Source: Phyllobacterium calauticae (GTDB lineage: Bacteria > Pseudomonadota > Alphaproteobacteria > Rhizobiales > Rhizobiaceae). From it: a DNA stretch of 64,000 nucleotides. The position numbers and the translations under genes were made by a program. Location: assembly GCF_019991125.1 (NCBI RefSeq), contig NZ_JAGENB010000002.1, positions 434,001-498,000 of the forward strand, in the 5' to 3' direction. Every line of letters starts with the position of its first letter. The stretch's first letter is position 1. Of the stretch, positions 56,555-64,000 are shown piece after piece. The notes under the pieces were generated by a model. That model was not told where the DNA came from, searched no databases, and saw nothing but the letters and a program-made list of their open reading frames with translations.

Positions 56555-56563
56555 TTTGCGACA
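56555..56563 (-). promoter_or_regulatory. Shared word upstream of bmt
   Basis: TGTCGCAAA on the minus strand, 66 bp before the bmt start, in the 86-bp gap after the XRE gene. It is the same word as at 36040-36048, 39897-39905 and 47622-47630. Confidence 0.45.
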
Positions 56564-56575
56564 AGTGCTGCCGCA

Positions 56576-57412
56576 TCATTCGGCCTTGAGCGTGGAAATA
56601 TAGGCGGCGACCTCGTGCGCGTTGATCTTTGCCACACGGATCAGCCCGTCGAAATGCCGCTGCATGGTCAAGACAGCTTCCGTGGTGTTGAGGACAAGAT
56701 ACATCTCGCCGACGAAGATCGCGGCGCGGTAGGGGCCGAAGACCGTGTAGGGCACGGAGAAGCGTTCGCGCCCGTCGAACAGATAGAGCCGGAAGGACGG
56801 GTAGAGCTCGTCGATCAGGACGCTCATCTGCTGCAGCTGTTCTTCCCGGATATCGCGGGACAGGTCGCCCCAGATGCCGCCGCCCTTGGCGAAATCGCGC
56901 AGGGTCTGGTAGGGCATGCACACTTCCATGTCCGTGCCGGGCTGGCGGTTGTAGTCCAGCCGGAACGCGGTTTCGGCGATCTGGGTGACGGGGTCGCGGT
57001 GCACCAGCGATGTCTCGTAGGCGATCACTGCCTGGGTGCGCAGAAGATCGGGAATGCGGGCCGGGACATAGCGGATCTTGCTGCCCGAGGCTTCCGCATG
57101 CCAGCGCACCAGCAGCGTCCGCTCAAAGCCGTCGACACCCTCCTCGATCTCCATGCTGGCGCGCAATTCGCCGATGATGCCCTCGTCCTGGCTGAGGCCC
57201 AGCAGCCAGTCCAGCGACACGGCATAACGTTCGGCAATGTTGAGCAGCGTTTCCACGCGCGGCAGGCGGGTGGACTGGCCGGACAGGAGCTGGGAGAGGG
57301 CGGAGCGGTCGATGCCGACCGCCGCTGCAAAGGATGACTGGTTGTCGCCGCTGCGGTTGAGCAGGCTCCTGATCCGCTCCTGAAACAGGCGTGACAGATC
57401 GCGTTTGTCCAT
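56576..57412 (-). CDS. XRE-type regulator with large C-terminal domain
   Basis: 278 residues. The helix-turn-helix lies at about 8-62 (QSSFAAAVGIDRSALSQLLSG, then YAVSLDWLLGL). The C-terminal 210 residues are a conserved-looking sensor domain (VPARIPDLLRTQAVIAYETSL, GGGIWGDLSRDIREEQLQQ) without a known enzyme motif. It is divergent from the desaturase and precedes bmt on the same strand, so it may control either. Start ATG at 57412. Confidence 0.82.
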   Translation of the reverse strand: MDKRDLSRLFQERIRSLLNRSGDNQSSFAAAVGIDRSALSQLLSGQSTRLPRVETLLNIAERYAVSLDWLLGLSQDEGIIGELRASMEIEEGVDGFERTLLVRWHAEASGSKIRYVPARIPDLLRTQAVIAYETSLVHRDPVTQIAETAFRLDYNRQPGTDMEVCMPYQTLRDFAKGGGIWGDLSRDIREEQLQQMSVLIDELYPSFRLYLFDGRERFSVPYTVFGPYRAAIFVGEMYLVLNTTEAVLTMQRHFDGLIRVAKINAHEVAAYISTLKAE

Positions 57413-57518
57413 TTTCCCGCTCCTTTGTTTACTGAGTACAACAAATGCAAGATTTGGTGCGCAAAATCAACGCTTTCTCACAATAATATCATTGCTGACA
57501 GTTTTGGACAGTGAGACC

Positions 57519-58562
57519 ATGAAAATCATGGAATCAGAAGCACATACAGCAGAACCAACTGACAAAACCAGCCGGGAACGCAAACACCCCGGCATCGAAT
57601 GGCCAACCATCGGCTTGATGCTCGTCTGCTACGGACTGTGGTTCGCAGCCGGAGCATACCTCTATCCCGCCATGCCGTTCGCGGCCCTGGCGCTGATGGC
57701 GGTGGCGGTGGCGTTTCACTCCTCGCTGCAGCACGAGGCCCTGCACGGACATCCCACACGCAGCGGCTGGCTGAACGAGCTTCTCGTCTCCCTGCCGCTC
57801 GGCCTGTTCTATCCCTATCGCCGCTACAAGCATCTGCACCTGAAGCACCATGCGGATGAACGGCTGACCGATCCCTATGACGATCCGGAGAGCTATTACC
57901 GGGCGCTGGGCGACTGGGATAAACTGCCGGGTGCTCTGAAAACCCTGCTGCGCTGGAACAATACGCTCATTGGCCGGGTTGTCATCGGGCCGGTCCTCAT
58001 GGTGATAGGCTTTCTCATCAGCGAGGCCAGGCTGATTTCGGGCGGCGACCGCAAGGTCCGCAATGCCTGGTTGTCGCACGCTGCCGGGCTGGTCGTTCTG
58101 GTTGCGCTGTTGCTGGCGTTCGGCATTCCGCTCTGGCTCTATGCCGTGACAGCGGCCTATGCGGGGTTGTCGATCATCGCCATCCGCACCTATTGCGAGC
58201 ATCAATGGTCCGAGCGTCCGGATGGCCGCACGATCATTGTCGAGAAATCGCCGCTGGCGCTGCTGTTCCTCAACAACAACCTGCATTTCGTTCATCACAA
58301 GCGGCCAACCGTTCCGTGGTACAGGCTGCCGAAGCTCTACAGCGAGCAGCGCGAAGAGTGGAAAGCCATGAATGGCGGCTATGTCTTCCGCAACTATTTC
58401 GAGATCCTGCGCGCCTATGCCTTCCGCAGCAAGGAAGAGGTCGCGCATCCGGTGCTAAGGCGCGAACCGGCAACGGCCCGGGCCTTCCATCCGCGCCGCC
58501 ACGGCATTTCCCTGCAGGGCGGCACCAGCGTGCCTATTCCCGCCGAGCCTCCGACAGAGTAA
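57519..58562 (+). CDS. Membrane fatty-acid-desaturase family protein
   Basis: 347 residues from ATG at 57519 (ATG 57528 is an alternative). The three His boxes are HEALHGH (72-78), HLHLKHH (105-111) and NLHFVHH (254-260), which bind a di-iron centre. Four or so membrane helices surround them. The family includes desaturases and hydroxylases of alkyl chains; beside bmt and PhnD-like genes, a hydroxylase acting on a methylated amine or its lipid is conceivable. The ribosome binding site is weak. Confidence 0.85.
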   Translation: MKIMESEAHTAEPTDKTSRERKHPGIEWPTIGLMLVCYGLWFAAGAYLYPAMPFAALALMAVAVAFHSSLQHEALHGHPTRSGWLNELLVSLPLGLFYPYRRYKHLHLKHHADERLTDPYDDPESYYRALGDWDKLPGALKTLLRWNNTLIGRVVIGPVLMVIGFLISEARLISGGDRKVRNAWLSHAAGLVVLVALLLAFGIPLWLYAVTAAYAGLSIIAIRTYCEHQWSERPDGRTIIVEKSPLALLFLNNNLHFVHHKRPTVPWYRLPKLYSEQREEWKAMNGGYVFRNYFEILRAYAFRSKEEVAHPVLRREPATARAFHPRRHGISLQGGTSVPIPAEPPTE

Positions 58563-58571
58563 CATTCCCGC

Positions 58572-59330
58572 ATGACCCCTATTGCAGCCTTGCCGATGTA
58601 TGATTGGCCGGAACGCCGCGCCGAAGTGGATGCGCAGTGGCTTGTCCTGCGCGACAGGCTGCGGGCAACGGGATTCGACGCGCCGGATTACCTGACGCGG
58701 CGCAATGGCGACCTGCCGCCCGTTCCCGGCGGTATCCGCGATGCCTCGGGCGCGGTGATTGCACCCGATCCCGCGACACTGCCGCCCGATGAACTCGATC
58801 TGCCGACGCTGTGGCGCCATCCGGCGCTCCTGCTCGCCCAGACGTGCTGGGGGCCGATGGAGCTCGGCCTAGCCGCCCATGTGCATGTGGCGGGGCAGGA
58901 CGACTATTCCGGCGTGGCGGGCGGCGACGAGGCGTTCTATTCCAGCGCGCTTGTCATGCGCCGGGGCGAGGGGCTGGCGGTTCCGGCACCGCGCGGCGGC
59001 GAACCGGTCCTGCCGGTGGATCGCCTGCGCGGCAAGCGTCTTGCCTTCAACAGTCCTGATTCCATGTCGGGCTATCTCGCCATCGAGCGCGACCTGGCGC
59101 TGCGGGGCGAGGGGTTCGACCTGTTCGCGCGGCTTGTCGAGACGGGCGGCCACCGCCTGTCCATCGAAGCGGTGGCGTCTGGCCGTGCCGATGTCGCCGC
59201 GATCGACTGCAAGTCGTGGGCGCTCGCCCAGCGCCATCATGAGGCCGCCAGTGCCCTCATCGTCGTGGGCTGGACGGGCAGGCGCAAGGGCCTGCCCTTT
59301 GTCTCGGCGTTTGAGGGTGTGGCTGTTTAG
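58572..59330 (+). CDS. PhnD-like phosphate/phosphonate binding-type protein, no signal peptide
   Basis: 252 residues. It has the two-lobe periplasmic-binding fold pattern: GEPVLPVDRLRGKRLAFNSPDSMSGYLAIERDL, GGHRLSIEAVASGRADVAAIDCKSWAL and GRRKGLPFVSAFEGVAV are PhnD-like. There is no signal peptide or lipobox, so it is probably cytoplasmic, an oddity for this fold. It lies 9 bp after the desaturase in one operon. No permease or ATPase is nearby. Confidence 0.78.
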   Translation: MTPIAALPMYDWPERRAEVDAQWLVLRDRLRATGFDAPDYLTRRNGDLPPVPGGIRDASGAVIAPDPATLPPDELDLPTLWRHPALLLAQTCWGPMELGLAAHVHVAGQDDYSGVAGGDEAFYSSALVMRRGEGLAVPAPRGGEPVLPVDRLRGKRLAFNSPDSMSGYLAIERDLALRGEGFDLFARLVETGGHRLSIEAVASGRADVAAIDCKSWALAQRHHEAASALIVVGWTGRRKGLPFVSAFEGVAV

Positions 59331-59362
59331 ATCCACGCACCACAGATTCTGCAGCGATCCAG

Positions 59363-61939
59363 TCACCCGCGCATTTTGGCACCGGATGGATCGAAGGGCG
59401 GCTCGATGTTGATGCGGGCGGCGCGGCGAAGACCCAAAATCTCGACCTCGAACAGCCCGGCATTCTCGTTGTCGGCAAGCTCGGCGGGCACATAGCCCTG
59501 CGCCATGGAATGGCCGACATAATGGGCATAGCCACCCGACGTGACCCAGCCGACCACGCGCCATTCACCCTGCACCGCACCCTTGTCGCCCTCGAAGGAC
59601 ACGACTGCGCCAGCATCGTTGAAGCGCGGTGCGCCGATGCCATGCCCGGCCTCGACGACACCGTAATCCTTGCTGACCCTGGCCCAGATCGGCTCGTCGC
59701 CCATGACATCGGCAGCACCATTGCCATGCGGCACGTCGATGATCAGCGAGACCCGCCGCAGCTTCCTGCTGGTCCCGGCATCGAATTCGGCCTTTTCCTG
59801 CGCCGCGGCCTCGCGGCCGATGAAATCGTTCTTGCCAAGCTTGATGAAACGATCCATCGAGCCTTCATAAACGCCGTAGATCGGGCGCAGTTCGCGGAAC
59901 CATGTCGGGAAATTCTTCTCAAGCCGCATGGAGAGCAGCGCACGCATGCCGAAATCGACGATGCCGAATTCTTCGCCCGCAGCCTTGATGGCGGCGTAGA
60001 CCAGCCGCTGATAGGCCGGTTCCATCCAGATTTCGTAGCCGAGATCGCCGGTATAGGAAATGCGGTTGACCTTGCAGGGCGCGCCGCCGACCGCCATTTC
60101 GCGGAAATCCATGAACCGGAAGGCAGCGTTCGACACGTCCTCGTCGACAAGCCTGGCAAGGAGGTCGCGCGCTTTCGGTCCGGCGATGGACAGGCCGACC
60201 AGCGTCTGGTCGAAGCGGTGGATATGCACCGACCCGTCTTTCGGCTGGTGCCGCTGGAACCAGCGCATGTGATAGCGCTGGGCGGCTGACGAGCCCCAGA
60301 TCAGAAAACGGTCTTCAGCAGCCTTGGCGATGGTGAAATCACCGATCAACTTGCCCTTCTCATTCAGCATGGGGGTGAGGACCAGCCGGCCGGCTTTCGG
60401 CATCGTGTTGGTCATCAGGCGCGACAGGAAGGCTTCCGCACCGCTGCCGGTGACTTCGTATTTGGCGAAATTGGCGATTTCGGTGACGCCGACCCGTTCA
60501 CGCGTGGCGCGGACCTCATTGCCGATATGCTCGAAATCGTTGGAGCGGTGATAGGAAACGATATCTTTGGCCTCGGTACCCTTCGGCGCGAACCAGAGTG
60601 GGGTTTCAAGACCCCAGGAATCGCCCATGACGGCATTCTGGCGCAGCATCGTGTCATAGAGCGGCGTGGTCTGCTGCGGACGAGCAGCAGGCAGTTCCTC
60701 GTTAGGGAAGCGGATGGAGAAGCGGCGCGAATAGTTTTCACGCACCTTGGCGTTGGTATAGCGCAGGGTGGCCCATTCGCCGAAACGCGCGACATCCATG
60801 CCCCAGACGTCGAAACCGGGTTCGCCGTGCACCATCCAGTTGGAAAGGGCAAGGCCGACGCCGCCGCCCTGGCTGAACCCGGCCATGACGGCGCAGGCGG
60901 TCCAGTAATTGGTCAGGCCGGGAACGGGGCCGACGAGCGGATTGCCATCCGGCGCGAAGGTGAAGGGGCCATTGATGATCTGCTTGATGCCGGCCTTTTC
61001 GATGCCGGGGAAATGCTTGAAACCGACTTCGAGGGAAGGGGCGATGCGGTCGATATCCGGGGCCAGTAGTTCATGGCCGAAATCCCACGGCGTGTTGACC
61101 GGCGACCACGGCTTGGCCGCCTTCTCATAGGTGCCGAGCAGGATGCCGTTGCGTTCCTGCCGCGTATAAATCTCGCCCTTGAAATCCATGACGCCGATCA
61201 GTTCGCGTCCGGTCGACTGGTTGAACTCCATCACCTCAGGAACGTCTTCGGTCAGGAGATACATGTGCTCCATCGCCAGAACCGGCAGTTCGAGGCCGAC
61301 CATGCGGCCGACTTCGCGCGCCCACAGGCCGCCGCAATTGACCACATGTTCGGCCTTCACGGTTCCCTGTTCGGTCACCACATTCCAGGTGCCGTCGACT
61401 TCCTGCGTCAGTTCGACGACGCGGTTGCGCAGGGAGATTTCAGCGCCCAGCTTGCGGGCGGCCTTGGCATAGGCGTGGGTGGTGCCGGATGGATCGAGGT
61501 GGCCTTCGACCGGATCCCACATGGCGCCGACGAAATTGGTTTCGTCCATCAGCGGGAACATGGCCTTGGCTTCGGAAGGGGTAATCAGCTCGGTATCCAT
61601 GCCGAGATAGCGGCCCCGCGCATGGGCAAGGCGCAGGAAGTCCATGCGCTCGGGACTATCGGCCATCATCACGCCGCCGGTCAGGTGCAGGCCGCAGGAC
61701 TGGCCGGAGAGTTCCTCGATTTCCTTGTAGAGGCTGACCGTATAGGCCTGCAGCTTGGCGACATTCGGATCACCGTTCAGCGTGTGGAAACCGCCTGCCG
61801 CGTGCCAGGACGATCCCGATGTCAGCTCCGAGCGTTCGATCAGCAGGACATCGGTCCAGCCGGCGCGGGCGAGATGGTAAAGGACCGAACATCCGACTAC
61901 GCCGCCGCCAATGACAACTGCTTTAACGTGCGATTTCAT
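59363..61939 (-). CDS. Dimethylglycine dehydrogenase-like FAD/GcvT flavoprotein 2
   Basis: 858 residues, colinear with flavoprotein 1. VVIGGGVVGCSVLYHLARAG binds FAD and TSGSSWHAAGGFHT carries the covalent-FAD His. The C-terminal half from about 440 is a GcvT domain (RFDQTLVGLSIAGPKARDLL). It probably oxidises an N-methyl amine with transfer of the methyl group to THF. It lies 64 bp after mttB copy 2 on the same strand, so the two form an operon. It is convergent with the PhnD-like gene. Confidence 0.88.
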   Translation of the reverse strand: MKSHVKAVVIGGGVVGCSVLYHLARAGWTDVLLIERSELTSGSSWHAAGGFHTLNGDPNVAKLQAYTVSLYKEIEELSGQSCGLHLTGGVMMADSPERMDFLRLAHARGRYLGMDTELITPSEAKAMFPLMDETNFVGAMWDPVEGHLDPSGTTHAYAKAARKLGAEISLRNRVVELTQEVDGTWNVVTEQGTVKAEHVVNCGGLWAREVGRMVGLELPVLAMEHMYLLTEDVPEVMEFNQSTGRELIGVMDFKGEIYTRQERNGILLGTYEKAAKPWSPVNTPWDFGHELLAPDIDRIAPSLEVGFKHFPGIEKAGIKQIINGPFTFAPDGNPLVGPVPGLTNYWTACAVMAGFSQGGGVGLALSNWMVHGEPGFDVWGMDVARFGEWATLRYTNAKVRENYSRRFSIRFPNEELPAARPQQTTPLYDTMLRQNAVMGDSWGLETPLWFAPKGTEAKDIVSYHRSNDFEHIGNEVRATRERVGVTEIANFAKYEVTGSGAEAFLSRLMTNTMPKAGRLVLTPMLNEKGKLIGDFTIAKAAEDRFLIWGSSAAQRYHMRWFQRHQPKDGSVHIHRFDQTLVGLSIAGPKARDLLARLVDEDVSNAAFRFMDFREMAVGGAPCKVNRISYTGDLGYEIWMEPAYQRLVYAAIKAAGEEFGIVDFGMRALLSMRLEKNFPTWFRELRPIYGVYEGSMDRFIKLGKNDFIGREAAAQEKAEFDAGTSRKLRRVSLIIDVPHGNGAADVMGDEPIWARVSKDYGVVEAGHGIGAPRFNDAGAVVSFEGDKGAVQGEWRVVGWVTSGGYAHYVGHSMAQGYVPAELADNENAGLFEVEILGLRRAARINIEPPFDPSGAKMRG

Positions 61940-62003
61940 TCACTTATGCCTCTTGTATGGAAATGTGATTCAACGTGTTGAGAGTTTGATTCCGGTGCAG
62001 CGG

Positions 62004-63584
62004 TCAGAAGTCTGTCGGCGCGCCGCCCTCGGCCTTGCGCCGGGCGACGAAGGCATTGATCTCTTCTTCGATGGCCGGGTCGATGGCGGGCTTCTCATAG
62101 GTAGCCAGCCGCTCCTTCCAGACCCGGTTGGCGCGCTCGATGGCCGTGGGCGAACCCGCCTCCTGCCACGTCTCGTAATTGCGCCAGTCGGAAATGATCG
62201 GGGCGTAGAAGGCCGTCTTGTAGCGCGACTGGGTGTGGGCGGTGCCGAAGAAATGGCCGCCGGGGCCGACATCGCGCATGGCTTCGATGCCGAGCGCATC
62301 GTCCGACAAATCGAGCGGGGTCAAAAATTCCGCTACCATCTGCAGCAGGTCGAAATCGAGGATCATCTTTTCATAGGAGCAGCACAGGCCACCCTCCAGC
62401 CAGCCGGCGGAATGCAGCATGAAATTGCCGCCGCCCTGGATCGCGCCCCACAGCGAGAAGACGGATTCATAGGCCGCCTGCGCATCGACCGTATTGGCGG
62501 CGCAGACATTGGAGGTGCGGTAGGGGATCTTGTAGCGGCGGGCAAGCTGGCCGCCGACCATCTGCGCCTTCATGTATTCCGGCGTGCCGAAGGCGGGCGC
62601 TCCGGATTTCATGTCAACATTGGAGGTGAAGCCGCCATAGCCGACCGGCGCACCCTTCCTGACCATCTGGGTGAAGGAGATGCCGGCGAGCGCTTCGGCA
62701 TTCTGCTGCACCAGCGCCCCGGCGATGGTCACCGGCGCCATGGCGCCCGCCAGCGTGAACGGCGTGACGATGACGATCTGGCCGTTGCCCGACATATGGA
62801 TGATGCCTTCCATCATCGGCACGTCGAGCTTCAGCGGCGAATTGGTGTTGATGATGGTGTAGCAGGAGGCCTCGTTCTGCAGCTGCTCCTGGCTGATGCC
62901 GCGGGCAAGACGGGCGATCTCGATACCATCCAGATTGCGCTCCTTGCCGAGCGAATAGATATGGAATGCCTTATCGGACAGGGTGGAGAGATCGCGGATG
63001 CATTCGAGGTGGCGCACCGAGGGATGGATGTCGATCGGCTCGACGGGATAACCGCCCGTGGTGTTGATGATGTTGTGCATCTGCGCCAGTTTGACGAAGT
63101 TGCGGAAATCCGCCTGGTTGCCGGAGCGACGACCATTGTCCGTATCGGAGCAATTGGGCGCCGAACCCATCTGCGCGAAAATCAGGTTGTTGCCGCCGAA
63201 GCGCACATTGTGCGCGGGATTGCGGGCATGCAGGGTGAATTCCGACGGCGCATAGCCGACATATTCAAGAATCATGTCCTTGTCGAAATGCACGCGCTGC
63301 GAGCCGGGGCGCACATCGGCGCCAGCTGTCTTCATGATCTCGCGTGCGCCGTCATGCAGCACGTCGACGCCGATCTCCTGCAACACGCGCAGCGAGGCAT
63401 TGTGGATCGATTCCAGCTCGTCGTCGGAAATGATCTTGGTCGGCGTGAACGGGATTTTCAGCTGCCGGAACGGCGGCTGGTCGAAGGCACCGCTTTCAAC
63501 GCTGCGGGGGCGGGAGCGTCCGCCACGCCGGCCATGATCGCGTGCCGTTGCGGGGATTTCGATGTCTGCTGCCGGTTCACTCAT
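62004..63584 (-). CDS. MttB family methyltransferase 2 (non-pyrrolysine)
   Basis: 526 residues. The first 40 include an Arg/Gly-rich tail (ARDHGRRGGRSRPRS), after which the MTTB barrel begins. It has VTPFTLAGAMAPVTIAGALVQ and GPGGHFFGTAHTQ, parallel to copy 1. There is no in-frame amber codon. It is co-transcribed with flavoprotein 2; a quaternary amine distinct from that of copy 1 is the likely substrate (inference). Start ATG at 63584; AAGGGCATGAGCA precedes it. Confidence 0.9.
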   Translation of the reverse strand: MSEPAADIEIPATARDHGRRGGRSRPRSVESGAFDQPPFRQLKIPFTPTKIISDDELESIHNASLRVLQEIGVDVLHDGAREIMKTAGADVRPGSQRVHFDKDMILEYVGYAPSEFTLHARNPAHNVRFGGNNLIFAQMGSAPNCSDTDNGRRSGNQADFRNFVKLAQMHNIINTTGGYPVEPIDIHPSVRHLECIRDLSTLSDKAFHIYSLGKERNLDGIEIARLARGISQEQLQNEASCYTIINTNSPLKLDVPMMEGIIHMSGNGQIVIVTPFTLAGAMAPVTIAGALVQQNAEALAGISFTQMVRKGAPVGYGGFTSNVDMKSGAPAFGTPEYMKAQMVGGQLARRYKIPYRTSNVCAANTVDAQAAYESVFSLWGAIQGGGNFMLHSAGWLEGGLCCSYEKMILDFDLLQMVAEFLTPLDLSDDALGIEAMRDVGPGGHFFGTAHTQSRYKTAFYAPIISDWRNYETWQEAGSPTAIERANRVWKERLATYEKPAIDPAIEEEINAFVARRKAEGGAPTDF

Positions 63585-64000
63585 TGCTCATGCCCTTCAC
63601 TTGCGATGGTGCCACTATCGCCAGAGACGGGGCAATCGTGCGCGGCCTGAGCGACGCCGAGCGCAAGGGAAGCGACATGGGTGGCGGACGGGTGAAATGG
63701 GTAGAAAAGGGCACGCGCCTGCGCAGTCCGTTTGTTCCCGTTGCCACGCCCGCTGTCGCGTCTGGCTGTTGAAGGAGGGAAAGACGGGCGGTCCCTGGAA
63801 CGCGGGTCTTGGGGTATGTGGTATGCAATGCTTGCGATCCTGGGGACCACCCACTCCGGCGTTTTTGAGGGTTTTGCCCAATGCGCAACCATTGAGCCAA
63901 ACCTCCCCGGCCGCACAGGTTTTCCTCCCTGTGAAGCCGAAGCGCCGATCCTTTCCCGACTTGCGAAGGTTTCCGGAAGCATTCCCGCCGGAAAGGACAG
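63585..64000. other. Upstream region of mttB copy 2, no supported gene
   Basis: Minus-strand frames here have no family resemblance. On the minus strand TTTCCGG/CCGGAAA (63994-63970) and TCCTTTCC/GGAAAGGA (63997-63949) are mutually exclusive hairpins sharing sequence. CACAGG/CCTGTG pairs further on. CCATGTCGC (minus, 63680-63672) resembles the shared word. No known riboswitch class is recognisable. The region may be a leader or the promoter of an operon that starts outside the window. Confidence 0.4.

Noticed and set aside
63581-63982. Minus-strand frames upstream of mttB2
   Set aside because: Pro/Arg/Ser-rich, no ribosome binding site, and one overlaps the start of mttB2.

Overview
The window is a contiguous chromosomal stretch from an alphaproteobacterium of the order Hyphomicrobiales (Rhizobiales). 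This rests on high GC, fused SecDF, a Bmt-type betaine-homocysteine methyltransferase, a heterotetrameric sarcosine oxidase locus, DUF1127 and DUF4893 proteins, thiCOSG behind a TPP riboswitch, and rhizobial-type intergenic inverted repeats. Genus cannot be fixed from the sequence alone. I see no prophage, IS element, CRISPR array or rRNA; one tRNA-Lys(CTT) is present.

Layout. 1-6.7 kb: end of a Kup K+ transporter, an FAD monooxygenase with a TetR regulator, ilvC with a strong terminator, a secreted small protein, an endonuclease/exonuclease/phosphatase protein, a Nudix hydrolase and a PhzF-like isomerase. 6.7-9.7 kb: tRNA-Lys, an FkbM methyltransferase, a candidate structured RNA, a RidA-family protein, a TTG-started S21 (rpsU) and an FMN reductase. 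9.7-13.8 kb: TPP riboswitch and thiC-thiO-thiS-thiG, with no thiE. 13.8-19 kb: a methyltransferase, an Rrf2 regulator, a small W-rich protein and a sulfate ABC transporter (binding protein, CysT, CysW) with no CysA. 19-25 kb: a UPF0104 membrane protein, a CPA2 antiporter and SecDF. 25-29 kb: a 2-oxoglutarate oxygenase, cytochrome-fused urate hydroxylase PuuD and guanine deaminase, i.e. purine breakdown.

28.7-63.6 kb is dominated by catabolism of N-methylated compounds and C1 transfer. It carries sarcosine oxidase D-A-G (no B subunit beside them), two dimethylglycine-dehydrogenase-like flavoproteins, a GlxA/AraC (GbdR-like) regulator, two MttB-family methyltransferases without an in-frame amber codon, a corrinoid protein, a ferredoxin/ASKHA corrinoid activator, a methyltetrahydrofolate methyltransferase, a MetF-like reductase, a PF13769 small protein, a DUF1638 protein, a ferredoxin-like protein and betaine-homocysteine methyltransferase. 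The working model is inference. MttB enzymes move a methyl group from a quaternary or tertiary amine to the corrinoid protein; the methyltransferase passes it to tetrahydrofolate; the MetF-like enzyme oxidises methyl-THF; the ASKHA protein reactivates oxidised cobalamin. Oxidative demethylation by DMGDH-like enzymes and sarcosine oxidase would finish the route to glycine.

Two features bind these scattered genes together. Five of the proteins (MttB1, MttB2, ASKHA activator, THF methyltransferase, Bmt) carry short Arg/Gly-rich tails outside their catalytic domains. A 9-bp word, TGTCGCAAA, lies upstream of the first DMGDH gene, of bmt, of the C1 operon and of the AraC regulator. Interspersed are an MscS-type channel, a DUF1127/LysR divergent pair, cutC with a ROK kinase, an entericidin-like lipoprotein and an ECF sigma factor/VWA membrane protein pair.
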